A DNA stretch of 64,000 bases from Sphaerisporangium siamense (GTDB lineage: Bacteria > Actinomycetota > Actinomycetes > Streptosporangiales > Streptosporangiaceae). Location: assembly GCF_014205275.1 (NCBI RefSeq), contig NZ_JACHND010000001.1, forward strand, positions 7,254,001-7,318,000, given 5' to 3'. Of the stretch, positions 14,601-25,881 are shown piece by piece. The number at the start of each line of letters is the position of its first letter. Positions within the stretch are counted from its first letter, which is position 1. The position numbers and the translations under genes were made by a program. Under the pieces are notes generated by a model that did no database searches, was not told where the DNA came from, and saw nothing but the letters and a program-made list of their open reading frames with translations.

Positions 14601-17575
14601 ACTCGGGCGACGCCCGGGCGCACCCGACGCGGGCCGCGGCCGAGAACGTCGCGATCCTGCATTATCGCCGCCCGGACGGGAACCACGACGGCTGGGGGCT
14701 GCACGTGTGGACCGGAGCCGCGGCCCCCACCGAATGGGCGGCGCCGCTGGCGCCGGCCGGGGCCGACGGCTTCGGCGTGTACTTCAGGGTGCCGCTGGCG
14801 GAGGGGGCGACGAGCCTGAGCTATATCTTCCACAAGGGCGACGAGAAGGACCTGCCGTCCGACCGGTCAGTGGACCTGGCCGCGACCGGCCACGAGGTGT
14901 GGCGGCTGGCGGGCGCCGAGGGCGACCTGCTGCCCCAGCCCGCGGCGCCGGGCGCCGACGCCGACCTGTCCAAGGCACGGGCCCACTGGATCGACCGGGA
15001 CACCCTCGCCTGGGACGTCACCCCTTCGGCGTCCTCGCGCTACTCGGTGGCCTTCTCCGCGCAGGGCGACCTGGCGTACGACCAGGGCGAGCTGCGGGGG
15101 GACGCCCACCTCATCCGCCTGGCGCCCGGCGAGCTGACCGCGGCGCAGCAGGCCGCCCGGCCGCACCTGGCGGCGTACGCGGCGCTCAAGGTGGACCCCC
15201 GTGACGCGGATCTGGTCCCCGGGGCGCTGCGCGGCCAGGTCGTGGCGGTGGAGCGGGACACCTCGGGCGCGCTGCGCGCCGCGACGGGCGTGCAGATCCC
15301 CGGCGTGCTCGACGACCTGTACGCCCGGGCGGTGTCCGCCCCGCTGGGCCCGGTCTGGTCCTCGGGGTCGCCGACGGTGTCGGTGTGGGCGCCGACCGCG
15401 CGGAAGGTCGAGCTGGCGCTGTACACCGGCCCGGCGGGCGGCGCGCGCACCGTGCACGCGATGCGCCGCGACGACGCCACCGGCGTGTGGTCGGCGCGGG
15501 GCACGCCCGCCTGGAAGGACCGCTACTACACCTTCCTGGTCACGGTGTACGCGCCCGCGGCGGGCGGGGTCGTCACCAACGAGGTCACCGACCCCTACGG
15601 CCTGGCGCTGGCGGCCGACTCGGCGCGCGGCCGGCTCGTGGACCTGTCGGACCGCTCGCTGCGCCCGGACGGCTGGGCGGACCTGCGCAAACCTCCGGCC
15701 ACCGACCGGCCGTCGATCTACGAGCTGCACGTGCGGGACTTCTCGGCCTCCGACGCGACCGTCCCGGCGGCCGAGCGCGGCACCTACGCGGCGTTCACCC
15801 GTGACTCGGCCGGCACGCGGGCGCTGCGGGCGCTGGCCGCCGACGGGCTGACGCACGTGCACCTGCTGCCGGCCTTCGACTTCGGCAGCGTGCCGGAGCG
15901 CAGGGCGGACCGGACCGAGCCGTCCTGCGACCTCGCCGCGCTGCCGCCCGACTCCGACCGGCAGCAGGCGTGCGTGGCGGCCACCGCGGCCACGGACTCC
16001 TTCAACTGGGGGTACGACCCGGTCCACTACACGGTCCCGGAGGGGTCCTACGCCACCGATCCGGACGGGTCGCGGCGCGTGGTGGAGTTCCGCGCCATGG
16101 TCGCCGCGCTGAACGGGGCCGGGCTGCGCGTGGTCATGGACGTGGTCTACAACCACACCTACGCCGCCGGGCAGGACCCGAGGTCGGTGCTCGACAGGAT
16201 CGTGCCCGGGTACTACCACCGGCTGCTGGCGGACGGCTCGGTGGCGACGTCCACGTGCTGCGCGAACACCGCGCCCGAGCACGCCATGATGGGCAGGCTC
16301 GTCGTCGACTCGGTGGTCACCTGGGCCAGGGAGTACAAGGTCGACGGGTTCCGGTTCGACCTCATGGGCCACCACCCGAAGGCGAACATCCTGGCGGTGC
16401 GGGCCGCGCTGGACCGGCTCACGCCCGCCCGCGACGGCGTGGACGGCAGGTCGGTCGTCCTGTACGGCGAGGGGTGGAACTTCGGCGAGGTCGCGGACGG
16501 CGCGCGGTTCGTCCAGGCCACGCAGGCGAACATGGCGGGCACCGGCGTGGGCACCTTCAACGACCGGCTGCGCGACGCCGTGCGGGGCGGCGGCCCGTTC
16601 GACGCCGACCCGCGCGTGCAGGGGTTCGCCTCGGGGCTCGCGGGGGCGCCCAACGGCTCCCCGGCGAACGGCACCGAGGAGCAGCGGCGGGCCCGCCTGC
16701 TCCACTACCAGGACCTGATCAAGGTGGGTCTGGCGGGGAACCTGCGCGACTACCGGTTCACCGCGTCCTCGGGCGCGGAGGTCACCGGCGCGCAGGTGGA
16801 CTACAACGGCGCGCCCGCCGGGTACACCGCGGCGCCCGGCGAGGCCGTGACCTACGCCGACGCCCACGACAACGAGACCCTGTTCGACGCGCTGGCCTAC
16901 AAGCTCCCGCCGGACACGCCGATGGCGGACCGGGTGCGCATGCAGTCGGTGGCGCTGGCCTCGGTGCTGCTGTCGCAGGGCGTCGCGTTCCTGCATGCGG
17001 GCAGCGAGCGGTTGCGGTCCAAGTCGCTGGACCGCAACTCCTACGACTCCGGCGACTGGTTCAACCGGCTGCTGTGGGACTGCGCGGCGGGCAACGGCTT
17101 CGGGTCGGGGCTGCCGCCCGCGGCCGACAACGCGGCCACGTGGCCGTACGCCGGGCCGCTGCTCGCCGACCCCGCGCTCAGGCCGGACTGCGCGGACATC
17201 GGCGCGGCGCGGGCCCGTGCGGGCGAGCTGCTGCGGATCCGCTCCTCCTCCCCGGCCTTCGCGCTCGGCTCGCGCGAGGACGTGCAGCGGCGGCTGTCGT
17301 TCCCGCTGAGCGGCGCGAACGAGACGCCGGGCGTCATCACCATGCACCTGGACACGGCGGGGCTGGACCCGCGCTGGGCGTCGATCACGGTGGTCTTCAA
17401 CGCGACGCCGGACGAGCGGCGGCAGGTCGTGCCCGCCCTGAAGGGGGCGCGGGCGGCGCTGCACCCGGTGCAGGCCGCCTCGGACGACCCGGTGGTGGGA
17501 CGGTCGGCCTTCGACCCGGCGACCGGCGCCCTGACCGTCCCCGCGCGGACCGTGGCGGTGTTCGTCCGCCCGTGA
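11681..17575 (+). CDS. Secreted bifunctional amylopullulanase (two GH13 domains, three CBM41)
   Basis: 1964 aa. GTG 11681 has GGAGG five bases upstream; the signal peptide ([16 protein letters not shown]... ending near SASA-AP) starts at the inner Met codon 11723. Domain order: GH13 alpha-amylase (about 100-660; Asp362 in GFRIDTAKH, Glu396 in FGEVYSG, Asp467 in GNHDMGR), an immunoglobulin-like linker, three PUD/CBM41 starch-binding repeats (about 788-1085, each with HYxRxDxDxxGWGLHVW), then a GH13_14 pullulanase (about 1240-1964; Asp1560 in FRFDLMGHH, Glu1597 in YGEGWNF, Asp1730 in DAHDNET). It should cut alpha-1,4 and alpha-1,6 bonds of starch, glycogen or pullulan outside the cell. Converges with the EEP nuclease, 3 bases apart. 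Confidence 0.93.
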   Translation: MVRPLPPHPVRAPSMPRSRRVAVLLAVALCAPLAAVSALSPASASAAPPARPAVSAIRTGAGAVAAATGEVVSSASPAGAPLVSPLSRGAGRGDEGLARDAVRGDLTRERFYFAMTDRFANGDPGNDRGGRDGGRLVSGFDPTDKGFYQGGDLAGLIGKLDYIKGLGSTALWLTPVFANRAVQGSGADASAGYHGYWITDFTSIDPHLGTNAQMRRLVREAHRRGMKVFFDVITNHTADVVDYEEKTYAYRSKGAYPYVDADGKVFDDRAYAAGGTFPKVTADSFPYTPVALAGVKKPAWLNDPTMYHNRGDSTFSGGETDEYGDFAGLDDLWTERPEVVRGMIDIYRTWVREAGVDGFRIDTAKHVNMEFWERFTPALHGYAARLGDERFFMFGEVYSGDPAVTSRYSTRGGMDATLDFPFQEAARSFAGGTAGADRLARLYAGDDYHTSARDDAASLPTFLGNHDMGRIGRFVAQDAPGASDAELLRRDLFAHELMYLTRGQPVVYYGDEQGFTGKGGDKDARQTMFASRTPSYLTDDLIGTDATHAQDNFVPSHPLYRGIAALARLRDAHPALADGAQVERLASGGLYAFSRVGAKERVEYVVAVNNARTPATADVPTYSPGMDFARVYGTAAARLTSAADRTLRLTVPPLSAVVYRAAAALAVPASGPAVSVALPGAEVRGTPGEPRIPVTATVPGTGFDQVTFAVRAGDGAWTVLGTDDAPTTNGTARTFRVFHDLTGIAPGTKLTYKAVVKDSAGRYASAAVTVTVAAPPDPGGPGPVRRDWLVVHYKRADHDGWGLHVWGDVERPTDWGSPVPFAGEDAYGRFAWIRLKPGATGVGIIAHKGDEKDGGDRLVDPRRTGEVWLAEGRPETYGSRAAAQGYATVHYRRPDGDHGGWGLHLWGDGLAGGTATDWANPRPPDGADSYGAFWRVPLKDAAAPLNFIVHKGDAKDPGPDQAFTPAARADAYVNSGDARAHPTRAAAENVAILHYRRPDGNHDGWGLHVWTGAAAPTEWAAPLAPAGADGFGVYFRVPLAEGATSLSYIFHKGDEKDLPSDRSVDLAATGHEVWRLAGAEGDLLPQPAAPGADADLSKARAHWIDRDTLAWDVTPSASSRYSVAFSAQGDLAYDQGELRGDAHLIRLAPGELTAAQQAARPHLAAYAALKVDPRDADLVPGALRGQVVAVERDTSGALRAATGVQIPGVLDDLYARAVSAPLGPVWSSGSPTVSVWAPTARKVELALYTGPAGGARTVHAMRRDDATGVWSARGTPAWKDRYYTFLVTVYAPAAGGVVTNEVTDPYGLALAADSARGRLVDLSDRSLRPDGWADLRKPPATDRPSIYELHVRDFSASDATVPAAERGTYAAFTRDSAGTRALRALAADGLTHVHLLPAFDFGSVPERRADRTEPSCDLAALPPDSDRQQACVAATAATDSFNWGYDPVHYTVPEGSYATDPDGSRRVVEFRAMVAALNGAGLRVVMDVVYNHTYAAGQDPRSVLDRIVPGYYHRLLADGSVATSTCCANTAPEHAMMGRLVVDSVVTWAREYKVDGFRFDLMGHHPKANILAVRAALDRLTPARDGVDGRSVVLYGEGWNFGEVADGARFVQATQANMAGTGVGTFNDRLRDAVRGGGPFDADPRVQGFASGLAGAPNGSPANGTEEQRRARLLHYQDLIKVGLAGNLRDYRFTASSGAEVTGAQVDYNGAPAGYTAAPGEAVTYADAHDNETLFDALAYKLPPDTPMADRVRMQSVALASVLLSQGVAFLHAGSERLRSKSLDRNSYDSGDWFNRLLWDCAAGNGFGSGLPPAADNAATWPYAGPLLADPALRPDCADIGAARARAGELLRIRSSSPAFALGSREDVQRRLSFPLSGANETPGVITMHLDTAGLDPRWASITVVFNATPDERRQVVPALKGARAALHPVQAASDDPVVGRSAFDPATGALTVPARTVAVFVRP

Positions 17576-17578
17576 CCC

Positions 17579-18529
17579 TCACAGGTCGAGGCGGGCGTAG
17601 AGGGGGGCGTGGTCGGAGTCGGCGGCGTCGCGGCGGGCCGTCGGGTCCTCGGAGATCGACGGCAGGCCGTGGGAGACGACGGAGCGCATCTCCGCGACGC
17701 GCTCGATGAGGGCCCGGCTGACCAGGATGTGGTCGATGAGCTCCCCCTTGCCTTGGTGGATCCGCGAGTAGCGGTCGGCCGCGGGCTCGATGCGCGTGGC
17801 GAGGTTCCACAGGCGCCAGGCGTCGCCCTTGTCGGGGCGCAGGGCCCCGGGCGTGCCGAGCTCCGATCCCGGGGGGCCCAGCACGATCTGGGTGGTGGCG
17901 GCCTGCGGCTCGTCGTTGAAGTCGCCGAGCACGACGAGCGGGCGCCGCCGCCCCTGGCCGTCGAGCAGAGCGTCGGCGAGACCGCGCAGCGTGGTGGCCT
18001 CGGCGGCGCGCCGGTAGAGGGCGTAGGCGCCGAACCGGGCGCGCTCGCCCTCGTCGCGGGCGGCGAACCTGCCGCCGGGGAAGCTGAGCAGCTTGGACTT
18101 CAGGTGGCAGACGGCGACCGACAGCGTCGTGCCCGGGGTGGGCTCCACCTGGACGGCGAGCATGCCGCGGCTGGTCTGGGAGGTGCCGGGGCCGGTGTCG
18201 TCGTTCTGGACGGCGGCCAGGGGCGCGGCGAAGACGCTCACGTCCCGCTGGACGGTGAGCGGGAACCTGCTGATCACGCCGACGCGGATGCCGCGGGCGT
18301 CGGGGTGGCCGGACAGCGCGGTGTGCCATTCGCCGCCGAGCTCGGCGGTGAGGTCGTCCAGCGCCTCGGGGTCGCCGACCTCCTGGACGCCGAGCACGTC
18401 GGGCGCGAAGCCGGTGATCGTGGTGGCGAGCGCCTTGATCTTGGCCTGGTAGGAGGTGGTGTCGCCGGGGCCGAACTCACCTCCCGGGCGGTACAGGTTC
18501 TCCAGGTTCCACGTGCCGACGACGACCAT
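17579..18529 (-). CDS. Endonuclease/exonuclease/phosphatase (EEP) family protein
   Basis: 316 aa. Begins MVVVGTWNLENLYRPG, with the Asn and Glu metal-site residues (NLEN, and VQEVGDPEA), ends with the catalytic SDHAPLYARL, and has GDFNDEP in the middle, so all EEP signature residues are present. Family members hydrolyse phosphodiester or phosphoester bonds in nucleic acids or lipids with Mg2+; the substrate is not identifiable. ATG 18529 is preceded by GGGGAG; a longer frame to 18667 has no ribosome site. No signal peptide, so cytoplasmic. Confidence 0.88.
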   Translation of the reverse strand: MVVVGTWNLENLYRPGGEFGPGDTTSYQAKIKALATTITGFAPDVLGVQEVGDPEALDDLTAELGGEWHTALSGHPDARGIRVGVISRFPLTVQRDVSVFAAPLAAVQNDDTGPGTSQTSRGMLAVQVEPTPGTTLSVAVCHLKSKLLSFPGGRFAARDEGERARFGAYALYRRAAEATTLRGLADALLDGQGRRRPLVVLGDFNDEPQAATTQIVLGPPGSELGTPGALRPDKGDAWRLWNLATRIEPAADRYSRIHQGKGELIDHILVSRALIERVAEMRSVVSHGLPSISEDPTARRDAADSDHAPLYARLDL

Positions 18530-18792
18530 GATCGCTCCCCACCCGCTGTCCCACCCCTGAGGCACGGGCCAGGCGCCGGCCGCGTCCCGCGGCTCAACTA
18601 TGGGCCTCCGGGCCACGGTGCGCCACGGTTTCGCGGCGAATCGTGACGCGTGTCGCGGGCGATCCACCCCAACGCCCCGTCAACGGAGCATCAGCGAGAT
18701 TCGACCTTTCCAATCCAGAGATCCGGTTTATCGACCTCAAAGACGGCAAAGGCCGAACTGTTAGGACAAATCGACCCTGGCGAGGAGACGCA

Positions 18793-19077
18793 ATGCTCAC
18801 GCTGACAGACACCGCCGCCAAGGTGATCCGAGACCTCAACGCCCAGTCGGAATCGACCGACAAGGGCATCCGCATCTCGTCCCAGGGCGACGACGCGGGC
18901 TCGCTGATGCTCTCCGTCGCCGAAGGGCCCGAGACGACCGACAAGGTCGTCGAGAGCGAGGGGGCGAAGGTCTACCTCGACCCGGTCGCCGCGTCCGTGC
19001 TCGACGACAAGGCTCTCGACGCCGACATCGACGACCAGGGCGGCATCTCCTTCCACGTGGAGGACCAGACGCCCTGA
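18793..19077 (+). CDS. IscA/HesB-fold protein without cysteines
   Basis: 94 aa, ATG 18793 behind GAGGAG. It starts MLTLTDTAAKVIRDL, matching the first helix and strands of A-type Fe-S carriers (IscA/HesB), and has the GIRIS and KVYLDPVAASVLDDKALDAD segments of the family. True carriers need one Cys in the middle and a C-G-C at the C-terminus; this protein contains no cysteine at all, so it cannot hold a cluster in the classical way. Role unknown. Very acidic. The divergent EEP gene shares the upstream region. Confidence 0.8.
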   Translation: MLTLTDTAAKVIRDLNAQSESTDKGIRISSQGDDAGSLMLSVAEGPETTDKVVESEGAKVYLDPVAASVLDDKALDADIDDQGGISFHVEDQTP

Positions 19078-19152
19078 TCCCGCACCGTGCGCGACCCACC
19101 TCCGGGCGCGCACGGCCTTCACCCGGCCGCCCGCCGCGCGGGCGCCGGCGTC

Positions 19153-19722
19153 TCAGGGCGCGGGATGAGCCCAGGTCAGCAGGCTCAGCCTCCGCCCTTT
19201 CTCCTGGACGACCTTGGGGGGCTCGCCGGTGAGGGCGAAGCCCGCCGCGCGGGCCACCCGCGCGCTGGCCTCGTTGTCCTTCTCGATCTCCAGGCAGACC
19301 CGCGAGAGCCCGGCCACGGTGTGCGCGAAGACGGCCATGACCCGGACCGCGCGCGCCGCCAGCCGCCGGCCGCGGTGGGCCGCGCCGACGACGTAACCGA
19401 TGCTGGCCGTGCCCGCCGGCCAGCCCACCCGGCTCAGCAGGATCTCCCCCTTGGGCACGCCCCCGTCGGTGGTGATCGCCAGGTTCAGCCGTTCCCCTGC
19501 CGCGCGCGAGCGCCGCGCCGCCTCCAGGTACCGGCGGGCCGCCGCCAGGTCGAACGGGCTGGCCAGCGGCGTCCAGCGCGCCACGTCGGGGTCGTCGAAC
19601 AGCTCCGCCATGGCGGGCAGGTCGCCGTCGGTCCACTCCCGCAGGACCAGCCCCTCCCCGCTCAGCCGGATCTCGACGGAGGGCGGGGAGGACGCGGCGG
19701 GCGTGCCGTACTCGATCGTCAT
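19153..19722 (-). CDS. GNAT-family N-acetyltransferase (RimJ-like)
   Basis: 189 aa. Contains LVLREWTDGDLPAMAELFDD, GYVVGAAHRGRRLAARAV (the acetyl-CoA loop, in Q/RxxGxG/A position), and the IEKDNEASARVARAAGF motif typical of RimJ/RimL-type acetyltransferases that modify protein N-termini or small amines. ATG 19722 is preceded by GAGAGG; a further in-frame start at 19779 lacks one. It reads toward the IscA-fold gene and is a monocistron. Confidence 0.85.
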   Translation of the reverse strand: MTIEYGTPAASSPPSVEIRLSGEGLVLREWTDGDLPAMAELFDDPDVARWTPLASPFDLAAARRYLEAARRSRAAGERLNLAITTDGGVPKGEILLSRVGWPAGTASIGYVVGAAHRGRRLAARAVRVMAVFAHTVAGLSRVCLEIEKDNEASARVARAAGFALTGEPPKVVQEKGRRLSLLTWAHPAP

Positions 19723-20122
19723 GGGGGCCTCTCGACGGCGTGGGCCATGGCCGATGACCATGGAGGTGCGGGCGACCACAGGGTGCCAGACCGGCGCGCC
19801 GGCGTGGGGCCGGCAAGACCGATCTGCCGGTCATGCCGCCGTTCGAGGGGCGAAACGTCTCGCTGGACGGCCCGGAAGACGCCCGGAAGCGGCAAGCCGT
19901 GCCGGGAGGCCGGTCGGCGGCGAACGGGCCTCGGGGACGGGTGCGTCCTCCCGTCCCCGAGGGCTCAAGGTTCCGGCGCGCCCGCCTGCGGCGCACGCGT
20001 GCCCGATGGACCCGTCCGCCACCCTAGGACGGCGGCCACGCGGCGGCAATGATCCCGCAGGACACCACCCGGTCACGACCTCATCTCGACACGGGTGCCG
20101 CGCCACCCGCCGGCGGCCCGGG
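19723..20122. other. Intergenic region between GNAT and mshB genes
   Basis: 400 bases without a supported gene. The left part carries the GNAT promoter region; a strong hairpin at 19929-19962 lies downstream of mshB. Open frames here have no coding-like third-position bias. Confidence 0.6.
19929..19962 (-). terminator. 13-bp-stem hairpin downstream of mshB
   Basis: CCTCGGGGACGGG (19929-19941) and CCCGTCCCCGAGG (19950-19962) are perfect arms with an 8-base loop. It lies 160 bases past the mshB stop and no other transcript approaches it, so it most likely ends mshB transcription. Confidence 0.6.
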
Positions 20123-20974
20123 TCAGTCGAACAGGCCGGTCTCGCGCCCCTCGGCGTCGAGGGGGCCGGGGGCGCCCGCGAGGCGCGTGTAGTACTCGGC
20201 GGGGTAGACGGGGTGGCCGACGTTGTTGGACAGGGCGAAGTGGCCGCCGTTCACCATGATCTGGGTGCGGTGGGCGCGCAGGGCCGCGAGCTTGGCGTCG
20301 AACTGGGCGGCCACGTCGACGCGGGTCGTGATCTGCTCGTCGGGGACGCCGAAGCCGAAGTCCTCGACGGACTTCACCCGCGCGAACGGACCGGAGTCCA
20401 CCGCGCCCTCCAGCAGCGACAGGGGCATGGCGGTGGCGTAGAAGCGCGAGGGCGTCCAGGGCTCGCCCTCGCCGAAGGACGGGTCGCCGGCCTTCTCGAA
20501 GGCCCGCCACGCCACCCGGTGGGCCTGGATGTGGTCGGGGTGGCCGTAGTAGCCGTTGTCGTCGTAGGTCACGATGACCTGCGGGCATACCTCGCGCACG
20601 ATGCCGGCCAGCTCGGCGGCGGCCAGGTCGACGTCGGCCTGCCAGAAGCAGTCCGGGTCCTCGTTGGTGGGGGCGCCCATCATGCCCGAGTCGCGCCAGC
20701 GCCCGGCCCCGCCGAGGAAACGGTGGTCGGTGACGCCGAGGGCCGCGCACGCGCGGGCCAGCTCGCCGGCGCGGTACTCCCCGAGGCGGTCCTCGCGGTC
20801 GGCGGCGAGGTGGCGCAGCTCGGGCGGGATGACCTCGCCCTCCTCGCCGAGCGTGCACGTCACCAGGCAGACGTGGGCGCCCTCCGCCGCGTACTTGGCC
20901 ATGGTCGCGCCGGTGCCGATCGTCTCGTCGTCTGGATGCGCGTGGACGAACAGGATGCGTCGTTCGGGCGGCAT
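20123..20974 (-). CDS. mshB: MshB, GlcNAc-Ins deacetylase of mycothiol synthesis
   Basis: 283 aa LmbE/PIG-L zinc deacetylase. The metal site [15 protein letters not shown] is at residues 12-26 and the third ligand in [12 protein letters not shown]. Its length and the segments [20 protein letters not shown] and YPAEYYTR are characteristic of MshB, which removes the acetyl group from GlcNAc-inositol in the second committed step of mycothiol synthesis (the Mca amidase is longer and ends differently). ATG 20974 is preceded by AAGGAAAGG. Mycothiol is found only in actinobacteria, which fits the window. Upstream on the same strand is a PLP-dependent cysteine/ACC enzyme. Confidence 0.9.
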   Translation of the reverse strand: MPPERRILFVHAHPDDETIGTGATMAKYAAEGAHVCLVTCTLGEEGEVIPPELRHLAADREDRLGEYRAGELARACAALGVTDHRFLGGAGRWRDSGMMGAPTNEDPDCFWQADVDLAAAELAGIVREVCPQVIVTYDDNGYYGHPDHIQAHRVAWRAFEKAGDPSFGEGEPWTPSRFYATAMPLSLLEGAVDSGPFARVKSVEDFGFGVPDEQITTRVDVAAQFDAKLAALRAHRTQIMVNGGHFALSNNVGHPVYPAEYYTRLAGAPGPLDAEGRETGLFD

Positions 20975-21087
20975 GCGGCCTGCCTTTCCTTCGGATGGCT
21001 GAATCCCGTGGGACGTGCCCGCCCAGAACCATACGCGCGTCGTGTCACGGTCCCGGTACGACTCCGTCGCGGGAACGGCCCCGCGGC

Positions 21088-21975
21088 TCAGCCGGTGACG
21101 ACGGCGACGATCCGCGTGCCGGGGGCGAACGCGCCCCGCGCGGCGAGCGCGAAGACGCCGTACATCATCTTGGCGACGTACACCGGCTCCAGGACGCGGC
21201 CGTGCCGGGCGGCGAAATCGGCGGCGAAAGCGTCCAGCTCCGGGGTGCGCCGGGCGTAGCCGCCGAAGTGGAAGCCGCACTCCAGGCCGTAGTTGTCCGA
21301 TGAGGCGCCGAACGCCTCGCGCCGCAGCCGCTCGACCTCGCCCGCCAGGAACTCCCCGCCCTTCAGCGCGGAGAAGCCGAGGGCCCTGCGGGCGGGGGGC
21401 AGCCCGGCGGCGATGCCCGCGAGCGTGCCGCCGGTGCCGGCGGCGCAGCAGATCACGTCGAAGGCGACGCCCTGGGCCTCGATCTCGGCGGGCAGCTCGG
21501 CGCAGCCGCGCACCGCCCGGGCGTTGCTCCCCCCTTCCGGGATCAGGTGGAACCGGCCGTGCTCGGCGCGCAGCCGGGCGATCACCTCGGGGGTGTGCTT
21601 GGCCCGGTAGGTCGTGCGGTCCATGTAGGTCAGCCGCATGCCCTGCGCCGCCGCGTACGCCAGGGACGGGTTGAGGGGCAGGTGCTCCTCCCCCCGGATC
21701 ACCCCGATGGTCGCGAACCCGAAGAGCCGCCCGGCCGCGGCGGTGGCGCGGATGTGGCCCGAGTAGGCGCCGCCGAAGGTCAGCAGCGTGTCCTCGCCCC
21801 GCCGCGCCGCCTCGGCCAGGTTGTCCCTGAGCTTGCGCCACTTGTTGCCCGGCAGGCCGGGATGGATCAGGTCGTCGCGCTTGAGGAACAGGCGCGCGCC
21901 GCCGAGCCGCGGGTCGCCGATCTCCTCCATCGGGCTCGGCAGCCGCGCCCCGGGGAGGGAGAGGTGCTCGTCCAC
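21088..21975 (-). CDS. PLP-dependent D-cysteine desulfhydrase / ACC deaminase family
   Basis: 295 aa fold-type II PLP enzyme. The cofactor lysine lies in [15 protein letters not shown], the phosphate loop in [10 protein letters not shown], and the family [15 protein letters not shown] segment follows the lysine. These are shared by 1-aminocyclopropane-1-carboxylate deaminases and D-cysteine desulfhydrases; sequence alone does not separate them, but most bacterial proteins of this kind are D-cysteine desulfhydrases giving pyruvate, H2S and ammonia. GTG 21975 start. Divergent from galK, 70 bases apart. Confidence 0.85.
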   Translation of the reverse strand: MDEHLSLPGARLPSPMEEIGDPRLGGARLFLKRDDLIHPGLPGNKWRKLRDNLAEAARRGEDTLLTFGGAYSGHIRATAAAGRLFGFATIGVIRGEEHLPLNPSLAYAAAQGMRLTYMDRTTYRAKHTPEVIARLRAEHGRFHLIPEGGSNARAVRGCAELPAEIEAQGVAFDVICCAAGTGGTLAGIAAGLPPARRALGFSALKGGEFLAGEVERLRREAFGASSDNYGLECGFHFGGYARRTPELDAFAADFAARHGRVLEPVYVAKMMYGVFALAARGAFAPGTRIVAVVTG

Positions 21976-22045
21976 AGGCCCAGCTTGGCACGGATGCGGG
22001 CCGCACTAGGCTTACGGGGACCCCGAGCGAGGAGAGAGCGTCGTC

Positions 22046-23170
<1,125 letters not shown>

Positions 23171-24673
23171 TCAGGCCACGCGCGGCACCGTCGGGCCGGC
23201 GGTGGCGGCCAGCACGGCGCGGGCGAGGGCGTCCAGCGGCGGCGGGTCGTCGGCGGACAGCGGGTCGGCCCCGGTGGTCCAGCCGCCGAGCGCGAAGCGG
23301 CGCGGGTGCGCGGCGCCGCTGCTGTCCACGATGCGGTTGCCCGGCAGGCTCACCTTCAGCCGGCCGCATTCCTCGGCGCACTCGCCCCGGTCGTGCAGGC
23401 GCCTGAGCAGCGGGTCGCGGGTGCGGTCCAGGCTGGGGGCGGGGCGTCTGGCGTCGACGAAGGCCGTGGCGGTCACGGCGCCGGGCACGCTGGCCGAGGT
23501 GGCGCGCCAGGCGCCGTCCGCCGAGGGATCGACCCGGGCCGCGGCGCCGAGGAAGGTCAGCACGCCGGCCCGGCCGAGCGCCCGGAGCTCGGCGATCCGC
23601 GTGGCGGACAGGCCGCCCGCGGCGTGGCGGGCCAGGCGGTGGAGCCAGGCGTCCTGCGGCACCCGCCCGGCCAGGGCGTCCAGCACGCCGCGCAGCCCCT
23701 CGATCATGGCGAGGTCGGCGCTGTGGGCGGGGTCGGCGCGGCGGGCCAGGTCGGCGGACAGGTAGCCGTGCATCCACCGCTGCAGCCCCGCCAGGTCGCC
23801 GAAGCGCATGCCGGCGAGGGGGCGGTCGAGCCGGGCGAAGGTGAGCCGGTCCTCGAAGCGCGGCACGGCCGCGCGGATCAGCGCGCGCATGGCGGCGCCG
23901 TCCCACTCCTCGGGGGCGAAGGCGGCGGCGAAGCCGGGCCAGCCCATGCGGGCCCGGTCCCGGTGGAGGGTGAGCAGGTGGTGGTAGTAGGCGTAGGCCA
24001 GGTCCTTGGCGACCAGCGGCCACACCTCGCGCCGGAAGTCGTGCGGCCCGGGGCCGAGCGCGGTGACGAAGCGCGGGGACGGCGGCGGGCCGCCGGTGCG
24101 GTAGGCGTGCCGGGCGTGGTGGGGAACCCCGCGCGGGGACCCGACGTGGATCACGGGTTCCGCGCCGCTCGGCAGGTAGACGGGCCCGCCGTCGCGCCCC
24201 GGCCGGAACCGCCCGCCCCGTCCGGTGGTGAGCCGGGCGACGACGCCGGACATCACCGCCCCGAGCCCGAGCACCAGCACCGGCCGCCCGCCCGCCACCC
24301 GGTCCAGGGAGGGACGACCGCCCGCGTGCCCGGCGGGCCGGTAGTAGAGGCCGTGGTCGCGGGCGAAGTCGCGCAGTTCGCGCTCGCGGGGCGAGGGCAG
24401 CACGTCGGGCCAGGCCTGGGCGAGGACGACGGCGCCGGTGTCCAGGCGGGTGCCGTCGTCGAGGAGGACGAAGCGGCCGGACAGGTCGACGGCGCCGGCC
24501 CGGTGGGCGTGGACCCGCAGCCCGTCCGGGGACGGCCCCCTGGCCGCCGTACCGGCCGCCTGAGGGTCCACGACGTGGACGTCCAGCGGTCCGGCGGAGG
24601 CGTGGGCACGTATCCGCTCCACCAGGCGGATCCCCGTGGCCCCGGCGCCGACGACGCAGATTGACGCGGTCAC
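23171..24673 (-). CDS. FAD/NAD(P)-binding protein (NAD_binding_9 type)
   Basis: 500 aa. Starts at GTG 24673 with GGAGG five bases upstream, giving MTASICVVGAGATGIRLVER, a Rossmann dinucleotide loop (G-x-G-x-x-G) at the very N-terminus. A second nucleotide site may be VLVLGLGAVMSGV. The rest resembles the actinobacterial HI0933/NAD_binding_9 oxidoreductases, often near biosynthetic or siderophore genes; the reaction is unknown. Cytoplasmic. A longer frame exists to 24781 but without a ribosome site. Confidence 0.8.
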   Translation of the reverse strand: MTASICVVGAGATGIRLVERIRAHASAGPLDVHVVDPQAAGTAARGPSPDGLRVHAHRAGAVDLSGRFVLLDDGTRLDTGAVVLAQAWPDVLPSPRERELRDFARDHGLYYRPAGHAGGRPSLDRVAGGRPVLVLGLGAVMSGVVARLTTGRGGRFRPGRDGGPVYLPSGAEPVIHVGSPRGVPHHARHAYRTGGPPPSPRFVTALGPGPHDFRREVWPLVAKDLAYAYYHHLLTLHRDRARMGWPGFAAAFAPEEWDGAAMRALIRAAVPRFEDRLTFARLDRPLAGMRFGDLAGLQRWMHGYLSADLARRADPAHSADLAMIEGLRGVLDALAGRVPQDAWLHRLARHAAGGLSATRIAELRALGRAGVLTFLGAAARVDPSADGAWRATSASVPGAVTATAFVDARRPAPSLDRTRDPLLRRLHDRGECAEECGRLKVSLPGNRIVDSSGAAHPRRFALGGWTTGADPLSADDPPPLDALARAVLAATAGPTVPRVA

Positions 24674-24809
24674 GCGCGCCTCCCGGTATTCAGCTATCCA
24701 GACGGTAGGGATTACAGGAAATCCTCGCCCGTCCATGGTATGACGAACGGCGCCTTCCCCGAAGGGAGGGCGCCGTGCCATGTCGGATGCCGCGCCACCG
24801 CGGCGGGGA

Positions 24810-25175
24810 TCAGTGCCGGAGGGCCGCCTGCGCGGCGCGGGCCGCGTCCAGGGTCTCGGCCGGGGTGCGCGTCCGGCGGACGGGGAAGCGGGCGCCGAGG
24901 CCGCTGGCCTCCAGCACGCGGAGCACGGACGGGGAGGGCGAGATCAGGCACACCCCTCCGCCGAGGCGCAGCGAGCGCCGCCGGGCGGCCATCAGGGCGG
25001 CGACACCGCTCGCGTCCATGAAGGTCACCCCCGACAGGTCCACCTCAAGGCGGGGACGCGGGGGCTGCAGCGCGGCCAGCAGCCGCTCGCGCAGTACGGG
25101 TGAACAGGAGATGTCGACGTCACCGGTCACGCGGCAGACCGTCGAATCGGCCTGGATGAGAAGGTGCAGGTCCAT
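24810..25175 (-). CDS. STAS-domain anti-sigma factor antagonist
   Basis: 121 aa, the whole protein being one STAS domain: CRVTGDVDISCSPVLRERLL, then LEVDLSGVTFMDASGVAALM with Ser in the DASG loop as the presumed phosphorylation site. It is therefore an RsbV/SpoIIAA-type switch protein that frees a sigma factor from its anti-sigma partner. ATG 25175 has GGAGG eight bases upstream; the frame is open to 25271. No anti-sigma kinase is adjacent. It is the second STAS protein of the window and lacks the Pro-rich tail of the first. Confidence 0.87.
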   Translation of the reverse strand: MDLHLLIQADSTVCRVTGDVDISCSPVLRERLLAALQPPRPRLEVDLSGVTFMDASGVAALMAARRRSLRLGGGVCLISPSPSVLRVLEASGLGARFPVRRTRTPAETLDAARAAQAALRH

Positions 25176-25421
25176 CGACGGGACCTCCAATCGATGGACG
25201 CGGGGCGGTCGCCACTCGGACGGACCTGCCGCCCGCGTCCCAAGAGTGAGGACGGCGCCCGCCGTCCTCACGGAGCCTCACGGCTCGCTGTGTTCGGTGG
25301 TCATGATGACCGGGTGAGAGACGCGGCCCGTCCGGGCGGGGCCTAGCGGCCCCTCCGTGCGAGCACGCGACTCGTCGTCAGGGGGCCTCGCGGCCCCCCT
25401 CGCGCGTCGGCGCCCCGCGCG

Positions 25422-25625
25422 TCAGATCGGGCGGACCTGCTCGGCCTGGGGCCCCTTCGGACCACGCGTCGTCTGGAAGTCGACCCGCTGGTTCTCCTCC
25501 AGGCTGCGGTAGCCGCTGGAGTCGATGGCGGAGTAGTGGACGAAGACGTCAGCGCTGCCGTCGTCGGGCGCGATGAAGCCGAAGCCCTTCTCGGCGTTGA
25601 ACCACTTGACGGTTCCCTGAGCCAT
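25422..25625 (-). CDS. Cold shock protein, CspA family
   Basis: 67 aa, single cold-shock domain with both RNA-binding motifs [14 protein letters not shown] (RNP1) and VFVHYSAI (RNP2). It binds single-stranded RNA and DNA and acts as an RNA chaperone. ATG 25625 is preceded by GAGGAGAA. The 256 bases up to the next gene are longer than a minimal promoter needs, as is usual for cold-shock leaders whose RNA structure controls translation, but I cannot define the transcript start. Confidence 0.95.
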   Translation of the reverse strand: MAQGTVKWFNAEKGFGFIAPDDGSADVFVHYSAIDSSGYRSLEENQRVDFQTTRGPKGPQAEQVRPI

Positions 25626-25881
25626 GGACTGATTCTCCTCATTGAGACGATCTACGAGGCCCGCGGATGCGGCTCCTCGGGTTGTCCGGCGACCGACCGC
25701 CCCTCGAAAGCACGTTGGCTTCGCATGGTGGAACGCCCGCTGTGAGAACTTCGCAGGCGCTGCTACACGTAACGAACCTCTACTACAACCGCTCCCCATT
25801 CAACACCATGGCTCGGCGCCCTGGCGAACGCAGGGGCCGCACGAAAGAGGCCGGAAGTGGCCCGCCGGGCGGTGCGGGGCG

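Noticed and set aside
19831-20106. 91-codon minus-strand frame between GNAT and mshB
   Set aside because: Low-complexity Arg/Gly/Pro composition, overlaps the mshB terminator hairpin, no ribosome site.
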